Positions 13,031-24,601 of a stretch of DNA of 64,000 nt are shown piece after piece. The stretch comes from Pleurostoma richardsiae. Lineage: Eukaryota; Ascomycota; Sordariomycetes; Calosphaeriales; Pleurostomataceae. Within the stretch, counting starts at the first letter, position 1. Every line of letters starts with the position of its first letter. The notes under the pieces are model-generated. The model made no database searches and was not told the DNA's origin. It saw nothing but the letters and a program-made list of their open reading frames with translations. The stretch lies in assembly GCA_030052745.1 (NCBI GenBank), contig JANBVO010000022.1:186001-250000 (forward strand), in the 5' to 3' direction. The translations under genes were made by a program, and so were the position numbers.

Positions 13031-13376
13031 TGTTAAAGTAGGTAAGGGGTTAAATGGATTCAAATTGCGATACTTTCTCACTATCTCTATTCTACAGTCT
13101 TTCTTCTAGATATATATAATTCTTATTGAATTTAGATTTGTAATAGTTGTAAAACCGGATATCTTATTTACCGAGATATGAAACCGGATATCTTACTTAC
13201 CGAAATATAAAACCGGTTATCTCTATTCCGAAACGTTTAGTTGTTTTAGAATTCAATATTTGTGGATATAGTTGTTTTAGATTACCTAGAATTCGGCTAG
13301 AGCTTATTCTAGTGTTTTAGAGTTGTTTTGACTGTTTTAGAGTTTCATTAAACCTAAAAAGGTAATATATTTTACA
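13031..13376 (-). repeat. Copia-family LTR, inverted
   Basis: Full 346-bp reverse-complement copy of the 6703-7048 LTR with three internal tandem units. It adjoins the inverted gag fragment at 12700-13030, so either an LTR inserted into an older copy or one rearranged copy lies here. Confidence 0.85.
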
Positions 13377-13543
13377 CAGTACAAAAACGTATTAAATAAA
13401 TTAATTTTAACGTAGAAAATAATATAATATAATTAGTTAAAGTAAAATAAAGTTTGAAAACTTAAATGTAATTAAATAGACTTATCAAATTTAAAAGGTA
13501 TAAGCAGCCGAGCTTATAACTTATTTTATAAAGTAAGTAAAGA
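13377..13543. other. Short AT-rich spacer between two inverted LTRs
   Basis: About 170 bp of AT-rich sequence with no recognisable gene or repeat. Confidence 0.4.
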
Positions 13544-13862
13544 GTTAAATAAATTCAAATTGCAATACTCTAATAATTTCTAATTCTACAGTCTTTCTTC
13601 CTAATATATATAATTATTATTAAATTTAGATTTATAATAGTTGTAAAACCAGATATCTTATTTACTAAAATATAAAACCAGATATCTTACTTACTAAGAT
13701 ATAAAACTGGTTGTTTTTATTTTAAAATGATTAGTTGTTTTAGAATTTAATATTTGTAAATATAGTTGTTTTAAATTACTTAAAACTTAGCTAGAGTTTA
13801 TTCTAGTGTTTTAGAGTTGTTTTAACTATTTTAGAGTTTTATTAAACCTAAAAAGTATTACA
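13544..13862 (-). repeat. Copia-family LTR, inverted, strongly RIP-mutated
   Basis: Aligns along its length with the 13031-13376 LTR but carries far more C-to-T and G-to-A differences, and lacks a few bases near its right end. It is the most diverged and therefore likely the oldest of the five family LTRs in the window. Confidence 0.8.
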
Positions 13863-13899
13863 CATATTTAGTTATATAATTATATTTCAATTACGTTCT

Positions 13900-14008
13900 T
13901 TTTTTATAAAGCTATAAGCTTAAATTTTTTTTCTTTTTTAACTTCCAGTTTTAATAAATAGAATACGTTATTATAGCTTTTTTTAGCTTAACTAACTTTG
14001 CTATAATA
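13900..14008 (-). repeat. RIP-mutated partial copy of the 14281-14737 repeat
   Basis: The stretch ending at 14008 aligns with about 100 bp ending at 14737. The differences are nearly all C-to-T or G-to-A relative to the 14.6-14.7 kb copy. The left limit is uncertain, because homology fades toward the LTR ending at 13862. Confidence 0.6.
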
Positions 14009-14280
14009 AATATTATATTACTTAATATTTTAATTTAAATGTTATACTTTCATTTATATAGATTTTACGTAGTTAGTTTTAATTACCTACATGTTAAGTA
14101 ATAAGTTTTAATTCATTATAGTAAGTATATATTATTAATAAACTCTTATTAAATTATTAAATTATTTTATTTTTAAAGAATAAAAATTTAAACTTATAAA
14201 AAAATAAATATATTTATAAATTAAAGAAAAAAATACAATATGAAAAATATGTTAATAGTTATAAAACTTTAACTTATTAA

Positions 14281-14737
14281 TTGCTCTTCAAGCACCTAGC
14301 GAACGGTTTTAAAAGGAGGTTGTGTAGCTCTTAAGCCATAGAAGGAGCCTGGCCCAGTCACGGCCTATTGCACGTACCTGGTCATGTGCTTGGTCAGGTG
14401 CCCTGCTCAGGCCTGGGCCATCGCGGCCCAGGCCTTCTTCCTATATGAACGGGTCCAGGGGCCACCTTCTTAGTGTCCCTCTTACAGTTCAGGTGGGGAT
14501 ATCTGGTAATATGGCGTAAAGAGCTTGATTCTCTATCTATCGTTCCTGTTAGGCAGACAGGCCTTAAATAGGGCTAACCTGACACCTCACGTGTTAGGCC
14601 TGTAGGACGTGGCACAGGGGCTACCAGAGGGAGCACCCAAAGCACGTAACACTTTTCCTCTTCCTTTTCAACTTCTAGTCTTATCAATGGAGTACGTTAC
14701 TGCAGCCTGTCCCAGCTCAACTAACCTCGCCGTGACA
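14281..14737 (-). repeat. GC-rich LTR-like repeat at the edge of the RIP block
   Basis: A block with ordinary base composition immediately right of the AT-rich region. Read on the minus strand it begins TGTCACGGC, the same nine bases that begin the Gypsy-type LTR at 3846. A RIP-mutated partial copy lies at 13900-14008, so it is a dispersed repeat, probably a solo LTR. No element body is attached. The left limit is set by the composition change and is approximate. Confidence 0.45.
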
Positions 14738-15983
14738 ATAGATATTTAAAATTAATAACGTTTATTTTGATAGTGAGGAAATTACAAGTAGCCGGGCAGG
14801 GTGGGGATAATGTTATATGGGTGTAGGACGCAGGGAGCAGGCGCACAGGGATACACGCAGGGTGTCGGGTTGCTACAAAAGCCCGACTGCCCGGAGTTGG
14901 TAGTTCCGTCCGGAGGTAAGGGTCGACAGCGGATTACGGAGAGCAGATGTGGGGCTAATCGGCAGGAAGGCATCGCATGGTGGTCGCCGAGAATAGGCTT
15001 GTGTCACTTCCTCCGCCGTCGCTCGGTCCGCCTTGAGTAAGAAACGAGGCACGTGTGACTCCTTACAAGTCGCCGGGTCCGGGCTACAGGTAGCTTAGAG
15101 AACCGCCGCTGCGCGCCATCATTGGTATCTAGAGAGGCCCTGGTTCAAGCAATTGGTTGTGAATATACTCATAGAAGAAGCTCTTACAGCAGGAGGCTTG
15201 CCCGAAGTAAAAAAGCACAACATCATGGCCTGCGACTCGCGTATCATGTCATCGAGCGTCTACAATAATGAGGACCTTCGAAGTTGTGCCGTCTCCATTC
15301 GGGGTGTGAGTGCGAGTACGAGTAAAGCGAGAAGGAATGCGAGCGCCGGCGCATTGTAACCAATCAGAGAGAGCACTATAACACCCACGTACATACCTGA
15401 CATAAGCAGCTCGCTCAGCAATTTCTTCTACGGCCTTGGCGCCCCCAGAGTAAAGAGGGCCCGGATCCGGGAGGTACCTCGCTGCCTCTGGATACTATAT
15501 GGCAGGCCAAGGTACCTCGACCCGGAAAGTCCGTGAAACCCGAGAGGTAGCGCGAGCACCCAAGCTTCAAGAGGTCCATCATCGAATGCGAGCCGCTTGC
15601 GAGCCGCTGGCGAGCCACTGTCCCTATCGGGCGTCGAGCTAGCCAAGAATACAGGCGTTATCAAAACTCATCTACTACCTTCGTCTCAATGCTATGTGTC
15701 GTGCTGATGCCCGGGTTCCTCCCCTCTACCCTGTTTTGCGCCCTGTGCCGCCCTCTTCTCGTCGCTCCTTCTCTTCAGCTCTTTGCCGCCTCTTGTCTAC
15801 ACGTTTGCATGGCTGGTAGCATAGAAGTCAAGACGGACTGGCGAACACTGATACATCAGTTGACAATTGACGGTTAAGAAGCAAAGGTCTGCTCTTCTGA
15901 CTCCGTGGTATCATCAGTGCGAGAGCTGCGCCGCAGGTGCCTTTTGTGGCGGGCTCCGAAGACCAGAACCAACCCTGCATACA
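14738..15983. other. Intergenic region and promoter side of the ABC transporter
   Basis: Ordinary GC content. Small open frames occur on both strands but none resembles a protein. The last few hundred bases should hold the promoter of the ABC transporter gene; 15700-15800 is pyrimidine-rich, as is common near fungal transcription starts. Confidence 0.5.
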
Positions 15984-18900
15984 ATGGCCTTCGTAGGGAC
16001 GGGAGCATTTGGCAGCTACGACCACACCGCTCAAACCGTCGGGATGCCTGCCCTTGCAAGGACGGGGACCCACGATGCTGCCGACGAGCCCGATGCGGCT
16101 GTCACAGCACAGTCCCCCGAGAACGATCCGAGCCATACTCGCGACACTTCAGTCACCGAAGCTGACGGCAAGGAGGTGACACCGGGCCCGGGCACCGAGA
16201 CTGCCAGCGAGGATGATGGTGATAGCGATGAAGAAGGTCGGCGGAACAGCATGGTGCATGCATTGGCCCGCCGCATGACTAGCCAGTCGCACTACTCGGG
16301 CATTGCTGGGGAGAACCCATTCTTCGCCTCCGCTGACGACGTCGATAGCCCTCTGAATCCCAACGGCAAGCGTTTCAAAGCACGTGCGTGGGCGAAGGCT
16401 GTGGTCAGCATGGTTGCTGAACAGGGCCACGGGTTCCGCACTGCCGGCGTCTGTTTCCAGCACCTCAATGTGTATGGCTTCGGTGCTGCTACAGATTACC
16501 AGAAAGATGTCGCCAATGTCTGGCTGGAAGCTGCGGGGCTGGTTCGTAGGCTCTTCGGCCATGGGAAGAGGAGGATTGACATCCTACGGGACTTCGATGG
16601 TGTCGTGAACAAGGGCGAGATGCTCGTTGTGTTAGGGCCCCCTGGTTCCGGTTGCACCACTTTCTTAAAAACTGTTGCCGGTGAACACAACGGTATTTAC
16701 GTCGATGACAAGTCGTATTTCAACTATCAAGGTGAGTCTGGTGGCCGCACTTCAGTGCTATGGTGTCCTGTCCAGCCAGCTGTCCCCTCGACTCTTGAAC
16801 TCTGGAGGCCCGCTAGTTTCACGCTGGTCAGGGGAACTTGGTATTAACAGGTTTATAATACAGGTATGACTGCCAAGGAAATGCACTCGCAGCACCGTGG
16901 AGAGGCTATCTATACTGCTGAGGTTGATGTGCATTTCCCCCAGCTCAGTGTTGGCGACACACTGACCTTCGCGGCTCACGCTCGAGCTCCGCGTCATCTT
17001 CCGCCGGGCGTGAATCGTACCTTATTTGCAAATCACCTGCGAGATGTTGTCATGGCTATGTTCGGCATCTCACACACCATCAATACGCGCGTCGGTAACG
17101 AGTACGTACGTGGCGTGTCTGGAGGCGAGAGGAAGCGGACAACTATCGCTGAGGCGGCTTTGTCTGGCGCACCTTTGCAGTGCTGGGACAATTCAACACG
17201 GGGGCTGGATAGCGCCAACGCCATCGAGTTCTGCAAAACTCTGAGGCTGCAGACGGAGCTGTTTGGCAGCACCGCCTGTGTGTCTATATACCAGGCTCCG
17301 CAGAGTGCTTACGACCTCTTCGATAAGGTTGCGGTGCTGTACGAAGGACGTCAGATATTCTTTGGCAAAGCCAGCGATGCAAGGCAGTATTTCATCAACT
17401 TGGGGTTTGAATGCCCCGCCCGTGCTACGACACCCGACTTCCTTACTTCAATGACAAGTCCTAGGGAACGCATAGTCCGACCAGGCTTCGAAGGCAAGAG
17501 CCCACGCACCCCCGATGAATTTGCGGTGGCCTGGAAGAACAGCCCGGAGTTTAAGACCCTGCAGGCAGAGATCGAAGCGTATAAGCAGTCTCATCCCCTA
17601 AACGGACCAGACGCCGTCGCATTCCGCGCCAACAAGAAGGCACAACAGGCAAGGGGACAGCGTGTAAGCTCGCCATTCACCATGTCCTATGGCCAGCAAG
17701 TCTTGCTGTGTCTCTGGCGTGGTTGGCGGAGGTTGATGGGTGACCCTAGCTTGACCCTGGGTGCGCTCATTGGGAACTTCATCATGTCTCTGATCGTTAG
17801 CAGCGTCTTCTACAATCTCGACACCACCACCTCAGCCTTCTTTCAGAGAGGAGCTCTACTTTTCTTTGCTTGTCTCATGAATGCCTTTGCCAGTGCTCTC
17901 GAGGTCAGTAACAATCACCGCCATTCTAACATATTGTGCGAGCTGTCGCTGATGCATCATTCCGGCCCAGATCTTGACTCTTTACGCCCAACGGCCTATC
18001 GTAGAGAAGCATAATCGATATGCGCTCTATCACCCATCCGCCGAAGCCGTTGCATCAATGCTGTGCGACATGCCGTACAAGGTCGTCAACGCCATCATAT
18101 TCAACCTCACACTGTATTTCATGACGAACCTCAGGCGGGAACCTGGAGCCTTCTTCTTCTTCCTCCTGATTTCGTTTGCGACGGTTCTCGCCATGTCGAT
18201 GATCTTTAGGACTATTGCTTCTGCTTCTCGCACACTGTCACAAGCAATGGTTCCTGCAGCCCTCATTATATTGGCCCTGGTCATCTTTACAGGTTTCGCC
18301 ATTCCCATCGACTATATGCTCGGCTGGTGTCGCTGGATGAACTATCTCGATCCTCTTGCTTACGCTTTCGAAGCTCTGATGGTTAACGAGTTCCACGAAC
18401 GTCACTATCGCTGCACAGAGTACGTACCCAGCAGCCAGGTATCAGGCTACGAGAATGTCGGGAACCTCAACCACGTTTGTTCGGCCGTGGGCGCTGTCGC
18501 TGGCTCCAGCTACGTCAATGGCGATGCGTATATAAACGCCTCCTTCCAGTATTTCCATGCGCATAAGTGGCGGAATTTTGGCGTTATCCTCGCATTCACA
18601 CTCTTCTTCCTCCTCACATACATAATCGCAGCGGAGCTTGTCTCGGAGAAAAAGTCCAAGGGCGAGGTGCTTGTTTTTCGCCGTGGATACAAGCCTGCTG
18701 TTTTCAAGGAGCAGAAGGGCGATGCGGAGTCGGGAGCTCTTGCCAGCGGTCCCGTTGTCGCGGCAGAGAAGACTGTCCAGGAGAAGGATGCCGCCTTCAT
18801 CCAGAAGCAGACCAGCGTGTTCCACTGGAACGATGTCTGCTACGACGTGAAGATCAAAAGCGAGACGAGACGTATCTTGGACCATGTAGATGGCTGGGTC

Positions 18901-20830
18901 AAACCAGGGACATTGACAGCCCTCATGGGCGTCTCAGGAGCAGGCAAGACAACGTTACTCGACTGCTTAGCGGACCGTATCTCGATGGGTGTCATCACGG
19001 GCGAGATGCTTGTCGATGGCCATCCCCGCGACACGTCTTTCCAGAGGAAGACGGGCTATGTACAGCAGCAAGATCTTCACTTGCAGACGACGACTGTGCG
19101 AGAGGCGCTGAACTTCAGCGCCTTACTACGACAACCTGCGCATATCCCCCGGAAGGAGAAGCTTGCATATGTCGACGAAGTAATTAAGTTACTCGACATG
19201 GAAGAATACGCCGATGCTGTCGTCGGCGTGCCTGGGGAGGGCTTGAACGTCGAGCAGCGTAAGCGACTTACGAGTAAGTGGCAAAACTACATCTGGGCCA
19301 TCGCCGACTGTCCTTCATCGTTAGACTCCTGAGCCACTGACAATATCGCTAGTTGGCGTCGAGCTTGCCGCCAAGCCTCCGCTGTTGCTCTTCGTCGACG
19401 AGCCTACATCTGGCCTTGACTCGCAAACTTCTTGGGCGATCTTAGACCTCCTAGAGAAGCTTACGAAGAATGGTCAGGCTATTCTCTGCACTATCCACCA
19501 ACCGTCAGCTATGCTCTTTCAAAGGTTCGATAGACTACTATTTCTTGCAAAGGGGGGCAAGACTGTCTACTTTGGCGACATCGGAGAAAACTCTAAGACC
19601 TTGACAACTTATTTTGAGCGCAACGGTGGTGCTCCTTGCCCACCGGATGCGAATCCCGCGGAATGGATGCTCGAAGTTATCGGCGCTGCCCCAGGTTCTG
19701 CCACTGACATCGACTGGTTTCGTACTTGGAGAGACAGCCCGGAGTATGGGCAAGTGCAGGCGGAGCTACAGCATCTCAAGGCGCAATCTGGGCGCGAGGA
19801 GTCGGCGACAGATAAAGGAAGCTATCGGGAATTCGCCGCAAGCCTACCTGTCCAGCTCCTCGAAGTCAGCCAGCGTGTGTTCCAGCAATACTGGAGGACC
19901 CCGTCTTACATCTACTCCAAGGCTGCCCTCTGTATTCTCGTCGCTCTTTTCATCGGTTTTGTCTTTTATAAAGCGCCAAACACCATTCAAGGACTGCAAA
20001 ACCAAATGTTTGCGATCTTCAACCTACTCACCGTCTTCGGTCAGCTCGTCCAGCAGACAATGCCGCATTTCGTTATTCAACGTTCGTTATACGAGGTTCG
20101 GGAGAGACCTTCCAAGGTCTACAGCTGGAAGGTATTCATGCTCAGTCAGATCATCGTCGAGCTGCCATGGAATACCCTAATGGCAGTACTGATGTACTTC
20201 TGCTGGTATTACCCAGTCGGCCTCTATAGGAACGCGGAACCGGCAGACCAGGTCACGGAGCGCGGAGCGCTGATGTTCCTACTTCTACTTGGCTTCCTCC
20301 TCTTTACGTCTACCTTCACCGACTTCATTATCGCTGGTTTTGAGACGGCTGAAGGCGGCGGCAACATTGCTAACTTGCTCTTCACACTATGCCTCATTTT
20401 CTGCGGCGTCCTTGCCAATCCAGACACTTTGCCGCGATTCTGGATATTCATGTACCGCGTCTCGCCTTTCACATACATAGTGTCAGCTATGTTGTCAACG
20501 GCTGTTGCTAACACGGACGTTGTATGCGCCTCCAACGAGCTTCTCCATTTCGAGCCACCACAGGGCATGAGCTGTGGCGACTATATGAGTAACTACATCA
20601 ACACTGTCGGCGGATACTTGACCAATCCTAACAGCACAGATACCTGCACCTTCTGTACTGTCAGCGACACCAATGTCTTCCTTGCCTCTGTGAGCGCGGA
20701 CTATAACGACCGCTGGAGAAACTTTGGCATTATCTGGGCATTCATCATCTTTAACATGTTCGCGGCTCTCGGACTCTACTGGCTGGCGAGAGTGCCGAAG
20801 GGCAAGAAGACCAAGGAGAAGAAAGAGTAG
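15984..20830 (+). CDS. PDR-type full-size ABC transporter (ABCG)
   Basis: Pleiotropic-drug-resistance pump of the Cdr1/Pdr5 type, expected in the plasma membrane and exporting toxic hydrophobic compounds by ATP hydrolysis. Exons 15984-16731, 16864-17903, 17971-19273 and 19353-20830 keep the frame and give 1522 residues, normal for the family. Order is NBD1-TMD1-NBD2-TMD2. NBD1 has Walker [10 protein letters not shown] (about 218, with the family's Cys in place of Lys) and signature VSGGERKR (about 334). NBD2 has Walker [10 protein letters not shown] (about 916), the degenerate signature [10 protein letters not shown] and Walker [12 protein letters not shown] (about 1043). This asymmetry, one catalytically poor site, is typical of PDR proteins. 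The introns start GTGAGT, GTCAGT and GTAAGT. The start chosen is the ATG at 15984; the open frame extends further up but without family-like sequence. The substrate cannot be told. It lies 1.2 kb from the RIP block. Confidence 0.95.
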
Positions 20831-21445
20831 TGGCTCAGAAGGCCGCGTTAAGATTATAGGCACTTTTCTTGATATCGCCGTTCAGAGGGGGCTCACAAGC
20901 TGATTTGGCACTTCGGTTCGCTTGTTTAACGCTTCTCCTTTCCCTTTCTTTGTATTTCCGTCCACGTAGGGAATTCTTCTCGTTAGAAGGGATTCATCTA
21001 GATAGATCTGCTTGTTGCTTCGGGGTCCGTGAAGTAAAATCGCGCGAGGCGAGGAACTGTCTGCCATAGACATGCGACTCGGGTGTAGGGGAGCTGCCAG
21101 CCCTTGTATCTACAACTTAGTACGCAGTTAATAGACTTCCAGTCTTGGGTCTCAACGCGACAATAGTGGGACGACCGGCGAGCGGTACTTCTTCACCGCT
21201 CTCAATCCTCACTTGATCCAACTCTAAACTTGACGGCTCACCGAGGGATGGAACGCCGGAGTCGGGAATCTCAGACGCACGCGAGACAGCCTGAGAGAGG
21301 TGCAGGCGCCGTTATAGGGTCAAATATTAGTTCCAGCGTCAAGTATCGGAAGAAAGCCATGTCAAAACCGATATAGAGAAGCCAGCGCGGCGACCGCGAC
21401 ATCTACAAAAGCGGATATATGAGCGGACAGGGCGAGTTGTAATCC
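20831..21445. other. Convergent intergenic region
   Basis: About 615 bp between the 3' ends of the ABC transporter and the TMEM135-like gene. No gene or repeat is visible; it should hold both 3' UTRs. Confidence 0.5.
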
Positions 21446-23413
21446 CTAGTCCTCCCAAGTCTTCCCGGGAACATTTTCCATAGCAAGTGCATCATCTTCC
21501 TCCAAAGCCCAGTCTCGCCAGCCCTCCCCTCTCACCCAGGAGATTCCCTTCCGCCAGCTTTGCTCCCTCACTGCTCTGGCGTCCTTTTCGTACACAACGC
21601 CGGTCAACGCAACAGCGAGGACAAATAGCCAGACGTCACCACCCTTCATCGCTCTCCACCATCGCCGCTTCACACCCACCTTCCAGAGGCTATCGATGCT
21701 TGTTCTCGCTGAGTATAGGAAGACACCACGCCCGTGTCGGCGCTCGACGATCGCCCAGAGACCGGCCAAGAAGCCTCCAAGAAAGAATCTCTGCGTAGGC
21801 AGAAAAGAGCGTGGGAACCAATTTTCGAAAAAACAGACACTTGTCCAGGCAGTTCCAATGGAGCCTGTGACGAAGACACTCATCCGCAGAGCTGAGGCTA
21901 CTAACCTTTTGAGCGTAGAAACAGGGCGACTGTGGAGTCTTCCTAAGCGTGGCAGGAGGAACGCGGAATAAAGTATCATGAAGAAGCGTGTAAAAGGAGG
22001 AAAAGAACGCAGCCAGAATGTCAAGAAGGTACGGCTACACGACGGGTCAGACGGATGGAGAGTTGCGCAGCTGAGAGACGTGATGAGAGGGTGAGCGGAC
22101 GAGCTCAAGGGTTCGATTGCCGCCAAGGACGGCGGAAGGGTTTCATCCTTGTGGGGAAACAGAGTCGGAGATATGAAAGGTCTGGATAATTAGCTCAGTC
22201 AGTATTCTTCTTATCGCGGCGTGAATGCACATAAGCTCTCACGTACGGCCAGTTCAGACGTGCCATCTGCGCTAGGCTGTCCACAACATCATATGTGCTG
22301 GGCCACGTGAGACCCGGCGGGTAATCCTTCGGTCTGGAATGGATATATGCCGTGGATCGCTTGAAGATGAACTCGCCATAGGCCTTGGGAGCGTTGTCGT
22401 TAGTGGAATATCGAGAGTCTGCGTGACAGAGAGAAACGCACCGGAGGAAAGCAGTCGCGGTCGAAGACTACCGCGTGCAATAACTGGCCAAAAGCTAAGG
22501 GCTGCAGCATCCAGCTGCCCCACCACCAGGGCCTCACTCTCTGGATCTTTCCGTTCTTCTCCCACCCCCAGACCATGCCACCGTCTTCGGCAGCGTTCCA
22601 CCCAAACTCAAGGGCCCGGAAAAGCGCGTAGATGGCGATGGAGACGCGCAGTTGCCGCGCAGGATAGACACCAAGGGCTAGGCCCGCCACTGACGCGCCG
22701 ATTGCGGGGGCATACCGTGATGTCAGCGTCCTCGCCGTGTACGGGTTGCGATTGCGGAACGGTGCGGCAGAAGGCTCTAGCAGCTGGACGCGTAGACGGG
22801 CGAAGAAACGGAAGAGAAGGCGATAGAGGAGGAAAATGGTGCTTAGCGACAGCGAGAGGCGGAGGGCTGGGGATTGTGGCGCGGCCTTCTCCTTCTGGTG
22901 CGGCGACGACCGCCTAGACCTATGTAGGATGAGCATGTGCTGGTTGGCGCCTTCAAGATGGATCGTGTGCGACACTCACTCTTGGTTCTTTCGTGTCAGA
23001 CGCGCCGATGTGATTTCCCAAAGCTTCAAGGCAACGCTCATCCCAGCAAACAATCGCACCGATTGGCGCACTGCCCGGGCGTTATAGTCATCTGGACCAG
23101 CCGTCGTCTCCATATGGGGGTCGGTACCGGCCTCGCTCGCAGCTTCGGCCCCCTTCCCAATTGCTCCTGTGTCATCGCTGCTGTGACTTACGGCGTCCTT
23201 GGTGGTCGCCGAAGAAGTGCCACCATTCATGATGCGATTGACGGTCTCGACACTCGGCATTCGTCTCCTCAGTAGGCGCGACCGAGACAAAACATACCTA
23301 TGCAGCAAGGCATACTCGCGGGCGGAAATGGTGTAGCGAAGGGCGTTTCGTAGCACCGGATCAGGAACGGACTTCGCGGAGATGGAGGATGATTTTCTTG
23401 GGAAAGAAGCCAT
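21446..23413 (-). CDS. TMEM135-like integral membrane protein
   Basis: Fungal membrane protein of the TMEM135/PMP52-like family, whose animal members act at peroxisomes and mitochondria; that location is inferred here. Exons 23413-22980, 22919-22442, 22383-22247 and 22181-21446 keep phase throughout and give 594 residues. The N-terminus has the conserved VLRNALRYTISAREYALLHRY block. The centre has YAPAIGASVAGLALGVYP and the Trp-rich RPWWWGSWMLQP segment. The last exon has LITSLSCATLHP, FLTFWLRSFPPFTRFF and RRHGRGVFLYSARTS. Several hydrophobic segments span the protein. The introns are 60, 58 and 65 bp. It is convergent with the ABC gene. The family match is from memory of its motifs. Confidence 0.85.
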
Positions 23414-24601
23414 CAGAGAGGCCGTGTTGGTGAGGAAGTCGGCTCGTTGACCGCCTCCCTGACGAAACCGCCTGGGAGCAAGGTGAGGAAGATGGTCGGA
23501 TCGGCCTCAGCGAAGTCCCGTGGAGTCGAATGGACCAGGCCGCAGCTATGAAGTCAGCCACATGCATGCGCCGTGGGATTGCCTAGGACGTCATGCGCGG
23601 CGTGGGAGCTAAAAGACGATGCGCAGGCAGAACAAGCGCGTATGAGCACATCGGCGTGGAAGCTGGAGGCCGAACTCGAACTGATACCGTGACTGGATCG
23701 GGTCGGAGGTTGCTACGACGTCGTGCTCCTGATGTGGAGTTTTGAGGCTTGTCTGCCAGGCATTTCACGTGCCTCGGCGTTTCATGTGCTCCAATGTGTT
23801 CATGTATTCCATTCTCTGTACAAACGCCACCTCCCAGAGATCTTCACATGCTTTAAGATGAACACCCCCTTACTGTAACCACTATTGCTCATACACCACT
23901 CTAGTACTCCGTAATGGTACACATCATAATACCTAGTGATCGTTTTGATCTATTTGCAGGGTTACTCAACTTGAACTAAGCAACATAGTGTAGGACCCCG
24001 AGGATCCCAGGAGGTCGGCTAGGCGCCTGACCCTTCAGTCTCATGCCCATTCAGACCCCCAACACCACACTTCAGCAAGAGTGATGTATATTGCATGACA
24101 GGTACTGATCAGCGGGCAGTGTGTATCTTGGTGTTGGTGAGACTTGCTGCTCTCGCGATTGAACTTGACACCCATGCTGCCTCTCTGGAAGCGTAAATAG
24201 CTTGTGCGCTACTCACTTCCCTCCACTCTTCTTTTTAGTCCTTCCTGTGTGTAATCTTTAGCTTTCCCTACCCACAAGGATCTAAACAGAACTAGCCGGC
24301 CAGCGCCCTCGTAATGTCACAAATTTCCCCAAAGGAAGCACAGATGGCATAACGCGTGAATTACCCGCCGGTGTCGAACAAGGCGTAGTCTTGCTTGGAA
24401 TTAAAAACGGTCTTGCTGCAAGCATCGTCGAGATTGCCGTTGGGGAGGCGAGAGCTGAGGCTGCAGCCTTCTTCATAACGCCGTCTTTTCCGACACCCTC
24501 GCCGGTCGTTTGTATCATAGCAGCTTCATCCGTCAATATCAATTGTATTCGGCCACCGTTCCCGGGTCGATGATAACGTCGCAAGCTATTGCAAGCGCGC
24601 T
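23414..24601. other. Intergenic region
   Basis: No convincing gene. It holds the promoter of the TMEM135-like gene and the 3' side of the BTB gene. A minus-strand open frame at 24282-24689 largely overlaps the end of the BTB gene and has no protein-like character. Confidence 0.5.

Noticed and set aside
15895-15910. TCCGTGG word before the ABC transporter, like a yeast PDR element
   Set aside because: A single imperfect match of seven bases is expected by chance, and the yeast Pdr1 site need not apply in filamentous fungi.
22182-22200. GGATAATTAGCTCAGTCAG resembling a tRNA 5' end
   Set aside because: It lies inside the third intron of the TMEM135-like gene and no tRNA arms follow.
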